This document shows positions 19,046 through 28,312 of a stretch of 64,000 nucleotides of DNA, one piece after another. The position numbers and the translations under genes are program-made. This stretch comes from DATBJG01 sp963790545. Lineage in GTDB: Bacteria > Acidobacteriota > Vicinamibacteria > Vicinamibacterales > JAMQPK01. A model generated the notes under the pieces. It was not told the DNA's origin, made no database searches, and saw nothing but the letters and a program-made list of their open reading frames with translations. The first letter of the stretch is position 1. The number at the start of each line of letters is the position of its first letter. The stretch is taken from contig CAWBPA010000017.1 in assembly GCA_963790545.1 (NCBI GenBank), positions 1,488,001 through 1,552,000 of the forward strand, given 5' to 3'.

Positions 19046-19545
19046 GCTCAGCACCGAGTTCTGACGTTCGCCCGGTTGCCGATCACCGGCTGGGCTGGGT
19101 TTGTTGTCATCTACCCTCACTCGCCCCAACCCGGAGCGACGATCGTGCCGACTGAGTCCAGACGACGATCGGCTCGCCTAATCCTCGGAGCGGCGGCACT
19201 TTGCATTGAGCTGAGGTCCTTCGTCACTGGCAGGTGCTGGCGAGCGCGGCGCCGGCCGGTCGGCACGCTGCCCGTGGGTCGGCACCCGGATCGACGGGGT
19301 CGAGGCGAGATTCTGATCAAGGGAAGATGGCGCTGCTGGGTGCGGTGGGAGTGTTCTCGCTGGCGCGAGCCGGAACGGAAGCTCTAGGTGTGCGATTCTT
19401 GCGCCGATCGCCCGAGGACTGAGGCGTATTGGAAGTGTACAAGCCAGGAAACACCGTACGAGCACTTGGAACCTTCGGTCGCCTTTTCGAGTCTTAAGAA
19501 GTTGTGAGATGGGTCGGTTGAGGCCATGACGTAGGCCCCTTATCC
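19046..19545. other. Divergent intergenic region, no convincing gene
   Basis: 500 bases between the efflux operon and the sigma-54 activator. Open frames here lack start context and family resemblance. I searched by eye for a -24/-12 promoter (TGGCAC-N5-TTGC) and did not find a convincing one. The region must contain the promoters of both transcription units. Confidence 0.4.
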
Positions 19546-22185
19546 ATGCAAGACACCATCCAGACCCTAACTTCCGAGGAGACTGGTCGCAGTGATCAAC
19601 TGCGGCTGCTCATCCAGGTGTCGGAAGCGATCGCGGCGCACCGTGACCTGACAACGCTTTTTCGCGATCTCGCCAAGCGACTCCCCGCGATTGTTCCATT
19701 CGAGTTCATCGCGCTCTTTCTCCACGACCCCGAGAAGAACGTCATGCGCGTCAGCATGCTCGGGAATGCGGATGCCGATAGCGTTCCGCCTGGAATGGAA
19801 TTGCCCGTAGAGGAGTCGTTCAGTGGCCTCGTGTTCACCACGCAGCAGCCCGTCATCGTTCACAGCCGGGAAGAAGCATCTCGTTTCACCATCACGTCGT
19901 CGCTGATGCAAGCGATCGGCGTGGAGTCCTTCTGCATGCTGCCGCTGACCACCATCGTGCGGCCACTTGGTGCGATGGGATTCGGCAGTTCGAGCCCTGG
20001 CGCCTTCGACGATGCGGAGCTGGAATTTCTGAAGCTGATGGTCAAACAGGTTGCGGTTGCCGTCGACAACGTGCTGCACGACGAGAGCGCGACGGCCGTG
20101 CGGTCGCAGCTGAGTCAGGAACGCGATCGGCTGCGTCTGCTTCTCGAGGTGTCGGAATCCATCGCGTCACACCGCAGCGTGAATGACCTGTTTGAGGATC
20201 TCGCCGAACGCCTCCCTCGCGTGGTCCCGTTCGATTACATCAATTTGCTCCTGCACGATCCCACGCGCGACGTCATGCGGCTGCATGTCCTCACCGCGCC
20301 GGCAAACAGCACCATCCGGCCAGGTCTGGAGTTGCCCGTCGACGGATCGGCATCGGGATTGGTGTGGAAAACTCAGCAGCCGCTCACCGTTGAAGACCTG
20401 GACGCGGAACACCGTTTTCCTCAGCTCATCCCGCGACTCAAGGAGAACGGCGTGGAGTCCTTCTGCGCCGTGCCGCTCACGACGGCGTTGCGCCGTCTCG
20501 GCACTCTGGGATTTGGCAGCCGGACGCGGAGGGTTTACACGGAGGCAGAGCTGAGCTTCATGCAGCAGGTGGCCAATCAGGTTGCGGTCGCGGTTGACAA
20601 CGTCCTCCACGAGGAGATGGCCAGGTCCACGCAACAACTCCTGACGCGCGAGCGTGACCGGCTGCGTTTGTTGCTCGAGGTCAACAACGCGGTCGTTTCA
20701 CACCTGGACTTGGACGAAGTGTTCAGAGCCGTCACGGCGTTCCTGCGACGCGTCGTTCCGCACGACATTGCGAGCTTGTTGCTCTATGAGCCAGGGACGA
20801 GCCAGTTCCGCGTTCATGTGCTTCGCCTGAAGGAGGGGGACAGCTTCATCGAGCAGGGGCGAGCAGACGAGCACTGCGCCCAATCGCCCGCTGTTATTGC
20901 CATTACGAATAGACGGACCACCGTCTTCAGCGAGCAGGAACTGAGGGAACTCGCAGGTCAATCGAAGAGCGCTGATCGAGTCCTCGCGGAGGGAGTCAAG
21001 TCCTTCTGCTGTGTCCCGCTCCTGTCACACGGCCGCGCACTCGGAGCGCTGAACGTGGGAAGTGTCGTTCTCGATGCGTTCTCGAAGGAAGACATCGAGT
21101 TATTGGGTCAAGTTGCACAACAGATTGCCATCGCGGTCGAGAATGGGCTGGCGTACCGAAAAATCGAGGAACTCACAGAGAAGCTGAACACCGAGAAACT
21201 GTATCTCGAAGACGAGATTCGCACTGAGCAGAATTTCGACGAGATTGTCGGCCAGAGCTTCGCGCTCAAGCAGGTCCTGAAACAAGTCGAGATTGTTGCT
21301 CCCACCGACTCGACCGTCCTGATCCAGGGGGAGACGGGAACCGGCAAGGAGCTGATCGCCCGCGCCATTCACAATTTGAGCGGTCGCCGGGCACGCACAT
21401 TCGTCAAGCTGAATTGTGCGGCTATTCCCACCGGACTCCTGGAGAGCGAGCTGTTCGGGCATGAGAAGGGGGCGTTTACTGGCGCCATCGCGCAAAAGTT
21501 CGGCCGCTTCGAGCTCGCGCACGGCGGCACCTTGTTCCTGGATGAGGTTGGCGACATTCCGCTCGAGCTGCAATCGAAGTTCCTGCGTGTGCTGCAAGAA
21601 CAGGAGTTCGAACGACTCGGCAGCACCCGGACGATCCGCGTCGATATCCGCCTGGTCGCAGCGACCAATCGCGATCTGGCCGCCATGGTCGCTGACCGGC
21701 AGTTTCGCAGCGATCTCTATTACCGCCTGAACGTGTTTCCAATCGTCAACCCGCCCCTCCGCGAGCGCCGCGACGATATCACTCCGTTGGTTCGGTATTT
21801 CACGCAGAAGTTTGCCAGGCGGATGAACAAGCGCATCGAAACCATTCCCACGGACACCATGGCGGCGCTGTCGCAGTATTACTGGCCTGGCAACATTCGA
21901 GAACTCGAGAATGTCATCGAACGCGCGGTCATTTTGTCATCGGGGTCGAATCTCGATGTACCGCTCGTCGAATTGAGGCAACACATCAAGAACGGGCCTG
22001 CCGACACGCCGCGACCATTCACGACGCTCGAGGAGGCCGAGCGCGAGCACATTCGCGAGGCTCTGGAGCAGGCCAACTGGCTGGTGGGCGGTCCGTCAGG
22101 GGCCGCTGCAAGGCTCGGCATCAAACGCACGACGCTGCAGTCGAAAATGGCCAGGCTCGGCATCGAACGACGCACTAGTCCTTGA
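19546..22185 (+). CDS. Sigma-54-dependent activator with three GAF domains
   Basis: 879-residue FhlA/NorR-like enhancer-binding protein. Three GAF modules lie at about 20-180, 200-355 and 370-540, the first two being close duplicates (RLRLLLEVSESIASHRSV; GLVFTTQQPVIV and GLVWKTQQPLTV). A linker helix leads to an AAA+ domain (about 565-800) with Walker A GETGTGKE, the sigma-54 contact loop GAFTGA intact, Walker B GGTLFLDEVGD, and the arginine-bearing GSTRTIRVDIR segment. A Fis-type helix-turn-helix (GAAARLGIKRTTLQSKMARL) closes the protein. No receiver domain, so it is ligand- or redox-sensing. Divergent from the STAS/efflux operon, which is a plausible target (inference). Confidence 0.93.
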   Translation: MQDTIQTLTSEETGRSDQLRLLIQVSEAIAAHRDLTTLFRDLAKRLPAIVPFEFIALFLHDPEKNVMRVSMLGNADADSVPPGMELPVEESFSGLVFTTQQPVIVHSREEASRFTITSSLMQAIGVESFCMLPLTTIVRPLGAMGFGSSSPGAFDDAELEFLKLMVKQVAVAVDNVLHDESATAVRSQLSQERDRLRLLLEVSESIASHRSVNDLFEDLAERLPRVVPFDYINLLLHDPTRDVMRLHVLTAPANSTIRPGLELPVDGSASGLVWKTQQPLTVEDLDAEHRFPQLIPRLKENGVESFCAVPLTTALRRLGTLGFGSRTRRVYTEAELSFMQQVANQVAVAVDNVLHEEMARSTQQLLTRERDRLRLLLEVNNAVVSHLDLDEVFRAVTAFLRRVVPHDIASLLLYEPGTSQFRVHVLRLKEGDSFIEQGRADEHCAQSPAVIAITNRRTTVFSEQELRELAGQSKSADRVLAEGVKSFCCVPLLSHGRALGALNVGSVVLDAFSKEDIELLGQVAQQIAIAVENGLAYRKIEELTEKLNTEKLYLEDEIRTEQNFDEIVGQSFALKQVLKQVEIVAPTDSTVLIQGETGTGKELIARAIHNLSGRRARTFVKLNCAAIPTGLLESELFGHEKGAFTGAIAQKFGRFELAHGGTLFLDEVGDIPLELQSKFLRVLQEQEFERLGSTRTIRVDIRLVAATNRDLAAMVADRQFRSDLYYRLNVFPIVNPPLRERRDDITPLVRYFTQKFARRMNKRIETIPTDTMAALSQYYWPGNIRELENVIERAVILSSGSNLDVPLVELRQHIKNGPADTPRPFTTLEEAEREHIREALEQANWLVGGPSGAAARLGIKRTTLQSKMARLGIERRTSP

Positions 22186-22193
22186 TGTCCGCG

Positions 22194-22547
22194 CTACCCT
22201 TGGGCGAGGGGGTGGCCTCCAGCCTGGTGTCGAACGGCAAACTGTGAGCCTTGTTCCAAAAGATCGAGCAAACCAACTCGACCGAGGACCTCGCGCGCCC
22301 ATCCGGAGGCGTGCTCAATCCGCAACACGCCACCTGCAGCGGCCGCGATGTTGTAAGCGCGGACCAATTCACCCACCCCTGCTGCGTCAAGGTCGATGAC
22401 CCGGGCGAGACTCAGCACGATTCTGCGCTCGCCACTGCGGAGCAAGTCATGGACAGTATGCCGAATGGGGGCACGGACCGGCGCGCGAAGAGGGCCCTCA
22501 ACGTAGACCACCGCCGTGTCATCCCGGCGGTCTCGAACAGTGGTCAT
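22194..22547 (-). CDS. STAS-domain protein (anti-sigma antagonist-like)
   Basis: About 117 residues from ATG 22547 (GTGAGG upstream; ATG 22592 is an alternative). A single STAS domain: AVVYVEGPLRAPVRAPI, then IVLSLARVIDLDAAGVGELV. The canonical serine of the DSxG motif is replaced (LDAAG), as in the STAS protein at 18755. It ends 9 bases from the stop of the sigma-54 activator, convergent with it. Together with the SpoIIE phosphatase at 24290 this suggests a partner-switching-type regulatory set, but no anti-sigma kinase is in the window. Confidence 0.75.
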   Translation of the reverse strand: MTTVRDRRDDTAVVYVEGPLRAPVRAPIRHTVHDLLRSGERRIVLSLARVIDLDAAGVGELVRAYNIAAAAGGVLRIEHASGWAREVLGRVGLLDLLEQGSQFAVRHQAGGHPLAQG

Positions 22548-22877
22548 GGACTGTGACCTCACGATCGCCGACTGAAGCAATTTCCCCTCCATTGGCTATC
22601 CCGGCCCGGCTCGTCAATGCTACGAATACAAGGCGTATTGACAACAACGCGGGGAAGCCTGATTCATTGCGGCAATCGATCTGCCGCCCCGTCGGCACTC
22701 CGCCGACCGGTCGGCGCGTCATGTGAAGAGCGAATATGTTTCGAAACGTCGAGGGCTGCACTTGATGACCTGGCTTTCAGCCTACAGCCGGCAATGTTTT
22801 CTGGGCCAAGCAAGGACAGGTCCGTGGCATCCGTCCTGCAGTCCGAAGGTGTCGAGCTTGGAAGGATGGTGAAAGTC
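22548..22877. other. Intergenic region upstream of a small membrane protein
   Basis: About 330 bases between the divergent STAS gene and the membrane protein. A short palindrome AATAC-AAGGC-GTATT lies at about 22624-22638 and could be an operator. The open frame through this region lacks protein-like composition. Confidence 0.3.
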
Positions 22878-23297
22878 ATGAGTCCCGAGTCTCGACGCGT
22901 GGCAGGGATGCTGCTCGTGATTCTGCCGACGGTGATGTTCGGCGGCACGAGCATTCTCAATCTCCTTATCAGCGATCCTACGTACGCGCAAAACCCGCTC
23001 CGACAAGATCTCTGGCGGGCCGGGCACGCCCATGCTGGGGTCTTACTCCTGTTGTCGCTTGTTGTGCTGCGCTACGTCGACGAGACCGAACTTACGGCCG
23101 GCCTGAAGTGGTTTGTGCGACTTGCGACCCCGTCGGCCGCGATTCTCCTGCCGAGCGCATTCTTTCTGTCGGTCTTGCGCCCGGACGCCACAGAACCAAA
23201 CGGCTTGATCGCGCTGGCGTACCTCGGCGCGCTAGTGCTTGCGGCGGGTGTTGTCCTGCTTGGCATCGGCCTGCTGCGCAAACCCCGCCACGAATGA
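22878..23297 (+). CDS. Small four-helix membrane protein, function unknown
   Basis: About 139 residues from ATG 22878 (ATG 22866 possible; AAGGATGGTGAAAG precedes). Four hydrophobic segments are visible: AGMLLVILPTVMFGGTSIL, AHAGVLLLLSLVVLRYV, PSAAILLPSAFFLSVL and LAYLGALVLAAGVVLLGIGLL. A polar loop with RAGHAHAG between helices 1 and 2 holds two histidines. I do not recognise the family. It follows the signalling block, with no overlap to neighbours. Confidence 0.6.
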   Translation: MSPESRRVAGMLLVILPTVMFGGTSILNLLISDPTYAQNPLRQDLWRAGHAHAGVLLLLSLVVLRYVDETELTAGLKWFVRLATPSAAILLPSAFFLSVLRPDATEPNGLIALAYLGALVLAAGVVLLGIGLLRKPRHE

Positions 23298-23330
23298 TTC
23301 GCGGCAGATAGCGTTGAGCCAGGAGCGAGG

Positions 23331-23534
23331 CTATGGGCCGAGAAACTTCATCAGCGCGCTGGTTGTCTCCGGCGGCTGTTCCTCCATGAGCCAATGGCCG
23401 GTGTGCAAGGATCACGGCCTATGGGAATTGAAGCCAGGGACGATGACGACCACGCCTCGTGGCCGTCCGGTCGGGCGACACACGCGATAGAAAATCTTGA
23501 GGGCGCCGACGCTCTCGAACGTCCCTTCTTCCAC
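23331..23534 (-). pseudogene. Remnant of an alpha/beta hydrolase (large internal deletion)
   Basis: The frame starting at GTG 23534 gives a typical hydrolase N-terminus: GALKIFYRVCRP then GVVVIVPGFNSHRP. An in-frame TGA follows, and 12 bases later the same frame resumes with the typical C-terminus GHWLMEEQPPETTSALMKFL and a stop at 23331. The HW pair is the catalytic-His region of this fold. The catalytic serine elbow and acid, roughly 200 residues of core, are absent. So the gene has lost its middle. Whether this is natural decay or an assembly collapse cannot be decided from sequence. Confidence 0.6.
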
Positions 23535-23772
23535 GGTATTCCCGAGCCCTCTGCGCCATGGAAGCCTCCTCTGTGCGCAAATGGTCCACGTCCTGCTGGA
23601 GTCACGAAGGTCTCTCTCCCTCGCAATCCATTTCCTGACGTAGCCAGGACAGTTCGACGTTGCAGGTGTCGGCCCCCGCGAACGACGAATTGAGAACACC
23701 CGACCGCCTGACGATCGTTACGCCGTCTCAGGGGCGGGAGAGCATTCGGCGTCCACGCCAGCCGCGCCCGGG
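23535..23772. other. Short gap with possible minus-strand coding debris
   Basis: On the minus strand one frame reads NVELSWLRQEMD then, past an in-frame stop, VDHLRTEEASMAQRAREY, both protein-like in composition. They may be fragments of another decayed gene upstream of the hydrolase remnant. I cannot assign a family. Confidence 0.25.
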
Positions 23773-24277
23773 TCAGCTCCTGTCGTAAAACGCCGGCGGC
23801 TCGATGCCGAGCGCACGTAAGTACACGTATCCGTGTCCCCTGTGATGAATCTCGTTGTCGATCCAGGTACAGCAGCAGCCCGTAGATGACGCCTTCGTAC
23901 ATGCCGAATGCCGTGTCAACTTCCTGGAAGCGCCCCGGCGGGATCCGAGGCCAGAGTGAGTTGATCAAATCTGTCGTCTCGTCCCACAGGTGACGCAGGG
24001 CCTCCTTCTTACCCAGGCCTGGATCCCCGGAGTGGTGCATGAGTTCTCGTCCCGTCGCCCACTTGCCTGTGGCAATGCCCTGAATGCCGGCCGACGCCAT
24101 CGAATCTCGAGTGCCATTCGCCGCAAAAGGTCGCATCTCGCCCACGGAGAACTTGAACAACTGGTCCTCGGGAAAGGCCTGAATGAGGCGGCGGGTCACG
24201 CGGCGGTGTCCCTGCCAGTGCTCCAGGAGTGCTTCGGTCGGGATAGTGAAGGCTGGAGAGGTTGATTCGGCTGCCAA
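23773..24277 (-). CDS. DinB-family metal-binding four-helix protein, frame-broken
   Basis: About 168 residues. The N-terminal helix (LLEHWQGHRRVTRRLIQAFPED) and the C-terminal metal-site helix (WIDNEIHHRGHGYVYLRALG) are typical of DinB/YfiT-like proteins, which bind divalent metal through three His. The frame breaks near 23866: one base too many separates LLLYL from WIDNEIHH, and the merged frame ends at 23773 with PPAFYDRS. In the middle, GTRDSMASAGIQGIATGKW looks locally out of register, and a one-base loss and gain around 24095-24115 would give a more typical helix. Role often thiol-dependent transfer or DNA-damage related; unknown here. Confidence 0.65.
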
Positions 24278-24289
24278 GCTAATCCTCCG

Positions 24290-25669
24290 CTACCGAACGC
24301 ACTCGGCAATCACGAACGTCACGTCATCGTCGAATCCACCGCCCGTCCACCGCGTCAGCTCACTCAATGCGGTCTCGGCAAGCTGTTCTGCAGAAGTGTG
24401 CTCGATGTGGGACAACCAGCGCGCCACGCGATCACCGTCGAAAAACTGTCCAGCGCGATCGCGTGCCTCTAAGATGCCATCCGAGTAAAGCAGGAGACGA
24501 TCGCCGGGGCGGAAGGAAGTGATTTCCGTGTTTGTGTACTCCGCATCGGGAAAGAAGCCAAGCATCGTTCCCTGATCGTGTTGGACAGGAGATGTTTCGT
24601 CGCATCTGTGAAGCAGAGCCGGTGGATGGCCAGCGTTCGCAATGGTGACGGTCCGCCGATCAGTGTTCACAACGGCGTACACCGCCGTCACGTATGCATG
24701 CTCGAGGTGGCGACAGAGGATCTGATTCATCGAGGCGAGGACTCTGGCCGGATCGTCCGCATGATCGACCTGCGCTGAGAACGCCACCTTCACCATCGAC
24801 GCGACGAGTGCGGCAGGGATGCCATGACCTGAGACATCGGCCACGAGGATGCCGAGACAGGACGGTCCGATCCGGATGAAATCGTAAATGTCTCCAGCGA
24901 CGGCCGTCATGGGCACAAACCTGACGGCGATGTCGAGGCGAGACTGCTGGGGGATCTGACGTGGCAGGAGCGACGACTGAATCCGCCTCGCTGTTTCCAG
25001 CTCGCGCTGGACACCGGCGAATTCGGCTTCCGCGTGAAAGACCGTTCGCACGACAGCGTACCCGAGACAAACGACGAAGACGAGCATGCCAATCGGTTCG
25101 ATGTTCGCGCTCGGCGCCACGAGCCGGCCAGCGTTCTCATTGAGGATGAACATGGCGAAAATCGCTGCGCCGAGCACCACGATCCGTTCCGTCAAAATCG
25201 TGCGTACACGAGCGATCCTGGACGCATAGAAAGCACGGCCAAGCGCGATGGAGACGATGATGACCACCAGCCAGCTGTTCAACGGGTCGGCGGCACCGGG
25301 TCTCCCCGACGTAAGGTCGATGAGGATCGCCGCGATGGCGGACACGATCACCGCGCGCGAAACCCAGCGCGTCGAGTTCTTCCAGCCGGGGCCAATGATG
25401 CCTCCGACCAAGTACGTGAATGGCACGTTGATCAGGTAGGTGACGAACGCAATGAAGAAGCTCCACTGAAACCACATCTCGCCGATCGTGGCTTGCACCG
25501 GTGCCTGCGATGCCAACAACCGTGTGCCGTAGAGACCCGTGGTCAGGCCGAACGCAAGCAGGATCGATGCGCTTCGTTGAGGTCGCAGCATCGAGGCCAG
25601 CACTGAGGCACACCCGAGGACCAGCAGGACGGCGCCGATAAGGATCCCCGCAAGCTCTCCGCCGGTCAC
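24290..25669 (-). CDS. Membrane-anchored PP2C/SpoIIE serine phosphatase (RsbU-type)
   Basis: 459 residues. The N-terminal half (1-215) has about seven hydrophobic segments forming an integral sensor region. A short helical linker (ELETARRIQSSLLPRQIP) then leads into a SpoIIE domain (about 250-455) with the metal-binding motifs AGDIYDF, ADVSGHGIPAAL, NAGHPPALL, YSDGILEA and DDVTFVIAE. Such phosphatases dephosphorylate STAS antagonists in partner-switching. Two STAS proteins are nearby, but both lack the usual Ser. The DinB gene follows 12 bases downstream on the same strand. Confidence 0.9.
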   Translation of the reverse strand: MTGGELAGILIGAVLLVLGCASVLASMLRPQRSASILLAFGLTTGLYGTRLLASQAPVQATIGEMWFQWSFFIAFVTYLINVPFTYLVGGIIGPGWKNSTRWVSRAVIVSAIAAILIDLTSGRPGAADPLNSWLVVIIVSIALGRAFYASRIARVRTILTERIVVLGAAIFAMFILNENAGRLVAPSANIEPIGMLVFVVCLGYAVVRTVFHAEAEFAGVQRELETARRIQSSLLPRQIPQQSRLDIAVRFVPMTAVAGDIYDFIRIGPSCLGILVADVSGHGIPAALVASMVKVAFSAQVDHADDPARVLASMNQILCRHLEHAYVTAVYAVVNTDRRTVTIANAGHPPALLHRCDETSPVQHDQGTMLGFFPDAEYTNTEITSFRPGDRLLLYSDGILEARDRAGQFFDGDRVARWLSHIEHTSAEQLAETALSELTRWTGGGFDDDVTFVIAECVR

Positions 25670-25952
25670 AGAAGCAGTTTACGCGTGTCAGGGCTGGGAA
25701 TGTTGGTCGGAACTCACTCAAGTCCGTGCTGGCGCAGGCACAACGTGACACGTGGATGACACGGTGCAAAGCGCGGCAACCGAGAGGTTGGTTTATGCAT
25801 ACACGAACTGTGCTGTGCAACACCTGACAATCCCGGCCGCGTCTTGAAGGACAGGGCCGCAACCGCGGTCATGCGACATCCCGTCCCTCCGGGTGGATAT
25901 TCTCTGAATTTCCCCGTGTCGGACCGGACCCAGCTGACAGTAAGCTGAACCC

Positions 25953-26910
25953 ATGGCTTCACCATCGTGGCCTCGCGTCGCAGTTGTCGGTGCCGGTGCG
26001 GTAGGTGGCTACTTCGGCGGGATGCTCGCTCGTGCGGGCGCCCACGTCACACTTATCGGACGCCCGGTGCACGTCGACGTGTGGACGCGTGACGGTCTCT
26101 TTCTCGATAGCGTCAACTTTCAGGAGCGCGTTTCTGTTGCGGCCTCCACCGACGTCGCAGCATGTGCGGAGGCGGATCTGGTGCTCTTCAGTGTGAAGAG
26201 TTCGGACACCGAGGAAACGGCGCGACAGCTCGCACGTCATGTCCGCGGCGTCGCGTTAATTGTCAGCCTTCAGAACGGCGTGGATAACGTGGAGAGGATC
26301 AGGGCTTCCGCGGCCCTGGATCCGATCGCCGCGGTCGTGTACGTCGCCAGCTCGATGCCCGCGCCAGGTCGCGTCAAACACAGCGGTCGGGGCGATCTGC
26401 TGATTGGAGACCTTCCGGGACGCTCGGCTCCACCGCGTGAGGCTGCGGTCGCCGCGCGTGTCGAACTGGTTCGAGGCGGCCGGTGTTCCCTGTCGCGTCT
26501 CTCGCAATGTCGACGCCGATCTATGGACCAAACTGATCGTCAATGCGGCCCTGAATGCAATGTCCGCCGTGGTGGGGGCTCCGTACGGCGAGATCGTCGC
26601 AACCGCTGACTCGCGTGAGACCGTACGTCAGCTCGTCAACGAGTGCGTAGCCGTGGCCCGGGCCGACGGTGTCTCGCTGCCAGAGGTTGATTTCGTGGAC
26701 ATGGTCTTACGCTTCGCGGAAAAAGCCGGGCAAGTGTTTTCCTCTACAGCGCAGGATCTCGATCGGGGCAAGCGGACTGAAATCGACGCGCTCAACGGGC
26801 TCGTGGTGCGCCGCGGTGCCGCTCTGGGTGTGCCGACGCCGGTCAACCAGTCGCTCCTTGCACTCGTGAAATTGCGCGAGGCTCGGATCGAGCGCGTGGC
26901 CGCTTCGTAG
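25953..26910 (+). CDS. panE: Ketopantoate reductase (ApbA/PanE family), frame-broken
   Basis: Predicted NADPH-dependent 2-dehydropantoate 2-reductase of about 319 residues, for the pantothenate/CoA route. The Rossmann motif is at the start (VAVVGAGAVGGYFGG), and the substrate segment VKSSDTEE and SLQNGVDN follow. The catalytic lysine and Asn lie in LWTKLIVNAALNAMSAV, and the C-terminal helix holds KRTEIDALNG. The frame breaks near 26460: the first frame ends its protein-like run at AVAAR and the next frame resumes with NWFEAAGVPCRVS. The merged length has one extra base. Family members outside CoA synthesis also exist, so the symbol is tentative. Confidence 0.8.
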
Positions 26911-26945
26911 GACTAAACGCATCCGCAGGCGCGGCTGGCCTCCTC

Positions 26946-27341
26946 CTATCCGCGCAAGGGTACGAGCGAGCTGGCCTTGGCAATCTTCCCACCTAAATAC
27001 GTAAGAGGAACAAGCGACACGAGGAACGTCAGGTGATACCACACAGGAAACTTCTGCCAGAGCATGACGTGCTGCGGGATGAACACGACGAGCAGAATTA
27101 ACCCTGGCATCAGTCTCGCTAGCATCGATTGGCGGGCAATAACTGTTGTCACCAAACCTGCTGCAAGAGTTGCCAGAGCACCGATGACCAGACGCGCGAA
27201 CATCATTGGCAGAGTAAACGTCATCGCGTCGGCCACGCTCGCATACTCAGGCCACGCTCCGCGCATGATCAGGCCCGCGATTATCACGGTGATCACCCAT
27301 ACCACCAGCCCCGCGACGACGCCAAGAATCGTCCTCGCCAT
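26946..27341 (-). CDS. Small four-helix membrane protein, function unknown
   Basis: 131 residues from ATG 27341, which has GAGAGGAGCG immediately upstream; the longer frame beyond this point is not protein-like. Four hydrophobic segments: ILGVVAGLVVWVITVIIAGL, PMMFARLVIGALATLAAGLV, LMPGLILLVVFIPQHVML and YHLTFLVSLVPLTYLGG. It resembles small conserved membrane proteins in Bacteroidetes and Acidobacteria, without a known role. The AraC regulator gene lies upstream on the same strand. Confidence 0.7.
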   Translation of the reverse strand: MARTILGVVAGLVVWVITVIIAGLIMRGAWPEYASVADAMTFTLPMMFARLVIGALATLAAGLVTTVIARQSMLARLMPGLILLVVFIPQHVMLWQKFPVWYHLTFLVSLVPLTYLGGKIAKASSLVPLRG

Positions 27342-27424
27342 CTCCGCTCCTCTCAAACGATGAAGGCACACGGTGCCTGGATCAAGCGCGATCACCACGC
27401 CTGTCCCATCGTCTGCTTCGGATT

Positions 27425-28225
27425 CTAGGAAGGGTCGTCGCAGCGGGTCTTGGAAAAATCGGCCACCGCGCGGGACGCCAGGCGGTGTGGTGTCGCACCA
27501 GCAAATCGAGCCATATCCAGTGTCAAGTGGGATTGATCGAAATATCCTGTCTCGGATGCCAGCGCCGCGGCCGACCGCGTCGGCGACCCCGCGATCTGCT
27601 CCAAGGTCGCCTGAAACCTCACCATGTTCGCAAAGTACTTCGGGCCATAGCCAACCCAGACGCGCATCAGGCGGTTCAGATGACGCGGGCTGACGCGGCA
27701 ACGGGCAGCGATGTGCGCGACCCGCAAACACCCGCCCTCACGCTCAATTTCGTGGAGCGCCATGGCCACGACGCGGTGCACGTTCGCGTGTCTCAGGCGT
27801 TCGATGAGAAAACACTGGAGCACGTCAATGCACTGCTCTGGTGTGCCGAGCGATCCCCTCTCAGAGACGAGCCCGTGAAAGGCGGCGGGCCCGTTCAGCG
27901 CGATGCGGCGACCAACCATCGCGTGAGCAGGAATCCCGGTCAGGATGAACGCCACGCCCGGACGCAGTCGGACGCCGACCAGCAACGCCGGCGACGGGAA
28001 TCGTCGGTCCTCGGGACGGATCAGCGGGCCGCGCAATGACCATCCCGACGCCCGGCCGTTCTGCAGCTGAATGGAAATGGCCGTGCTGCCGTCCGGCACG
28101 ACGTGAATGGTCGCGCCCTGCTCCGCCGTGACGACCCAGAAACATCCTACGTAGGGTCGCAGCGCGTCGGCAGCCTCATGAAAGCGAATCTCCGCGCGAT
28201 GGACGAGAGTGCTGGTGACACTCAT
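27425..28225 (-). CDS. AraC-family transcriptional regulator
   Basis: 266 residues. The N-terminal domain (about 10-130) is of the type often found before AraC helix-turn-helix pairs (ALRPYVGCFWVV; VPDGSTAISIQL). The C-terminal DNA-binding region (about 165-255) has the first helix-turn-helix in RVAHIAARCRVSPRHLNRLM and the second in ALASETGYFDQSHLTLDMARFAG, the normal AraC signature. It is divergent from the ArsR/AHSA1 pair at 28313 with an 87-base shared upstream region and may regulate it or itself. Confidence 0.88.
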   Translation of the reverse strand: MSVTSTLVHRAEIRFHEAADALRPYVGCFWVVTAEQGATIHVVPDGSTAISIQLQNGRASGWSLRGPLIRPEDRRFPSPALLVGVRLRPGVAFILTGIPAHAMVGRRIALNGPAAFHGLVSERGSLGTPEQCIDVLQCFLIERLRHANVHRVVAMALHEIEREGGCLRVAHIAARCRVSPRHLNRLMRVWVGYGPKYFANMVRFQATLEQIAGSPTRSAAALASETGYFDQSHLTLDMARFAGATPHRLASRAVADFSKTRCDDPS

Positions 28226-28285
28226 CCCTCATACCCTTGCACTTCAGCCAGAGGATAGCAGAAGGGGGCCCCTTCATTTGCATTG

Positions 28286-28307
28286 TATATCGCCATTCGG
28301 TAATATA
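28286..28307. promoter_or_regulatory. Putative ArsR-type operator before the ArsR gene
   Basis: An imperfect 22-bp dyad, TATATCGCCATTCGGTAATA plus two bases, lies directly 5 bases before the ATG of the ArsR gene. AHSA1-linked ArsR regulators typically bind such ATATxGCCATTxGG-type dyads overlapping their own promoter, so autorepression is likely. Confidence 0.5.
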
Positions 28308-28312
28308 GCCGC

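Noticed and set aside
19129..19465. Small frames in the 500-base gap before the sigma-54 activator
   Set aside because: No ribosome sites or recognisable domains; likely promoter region.
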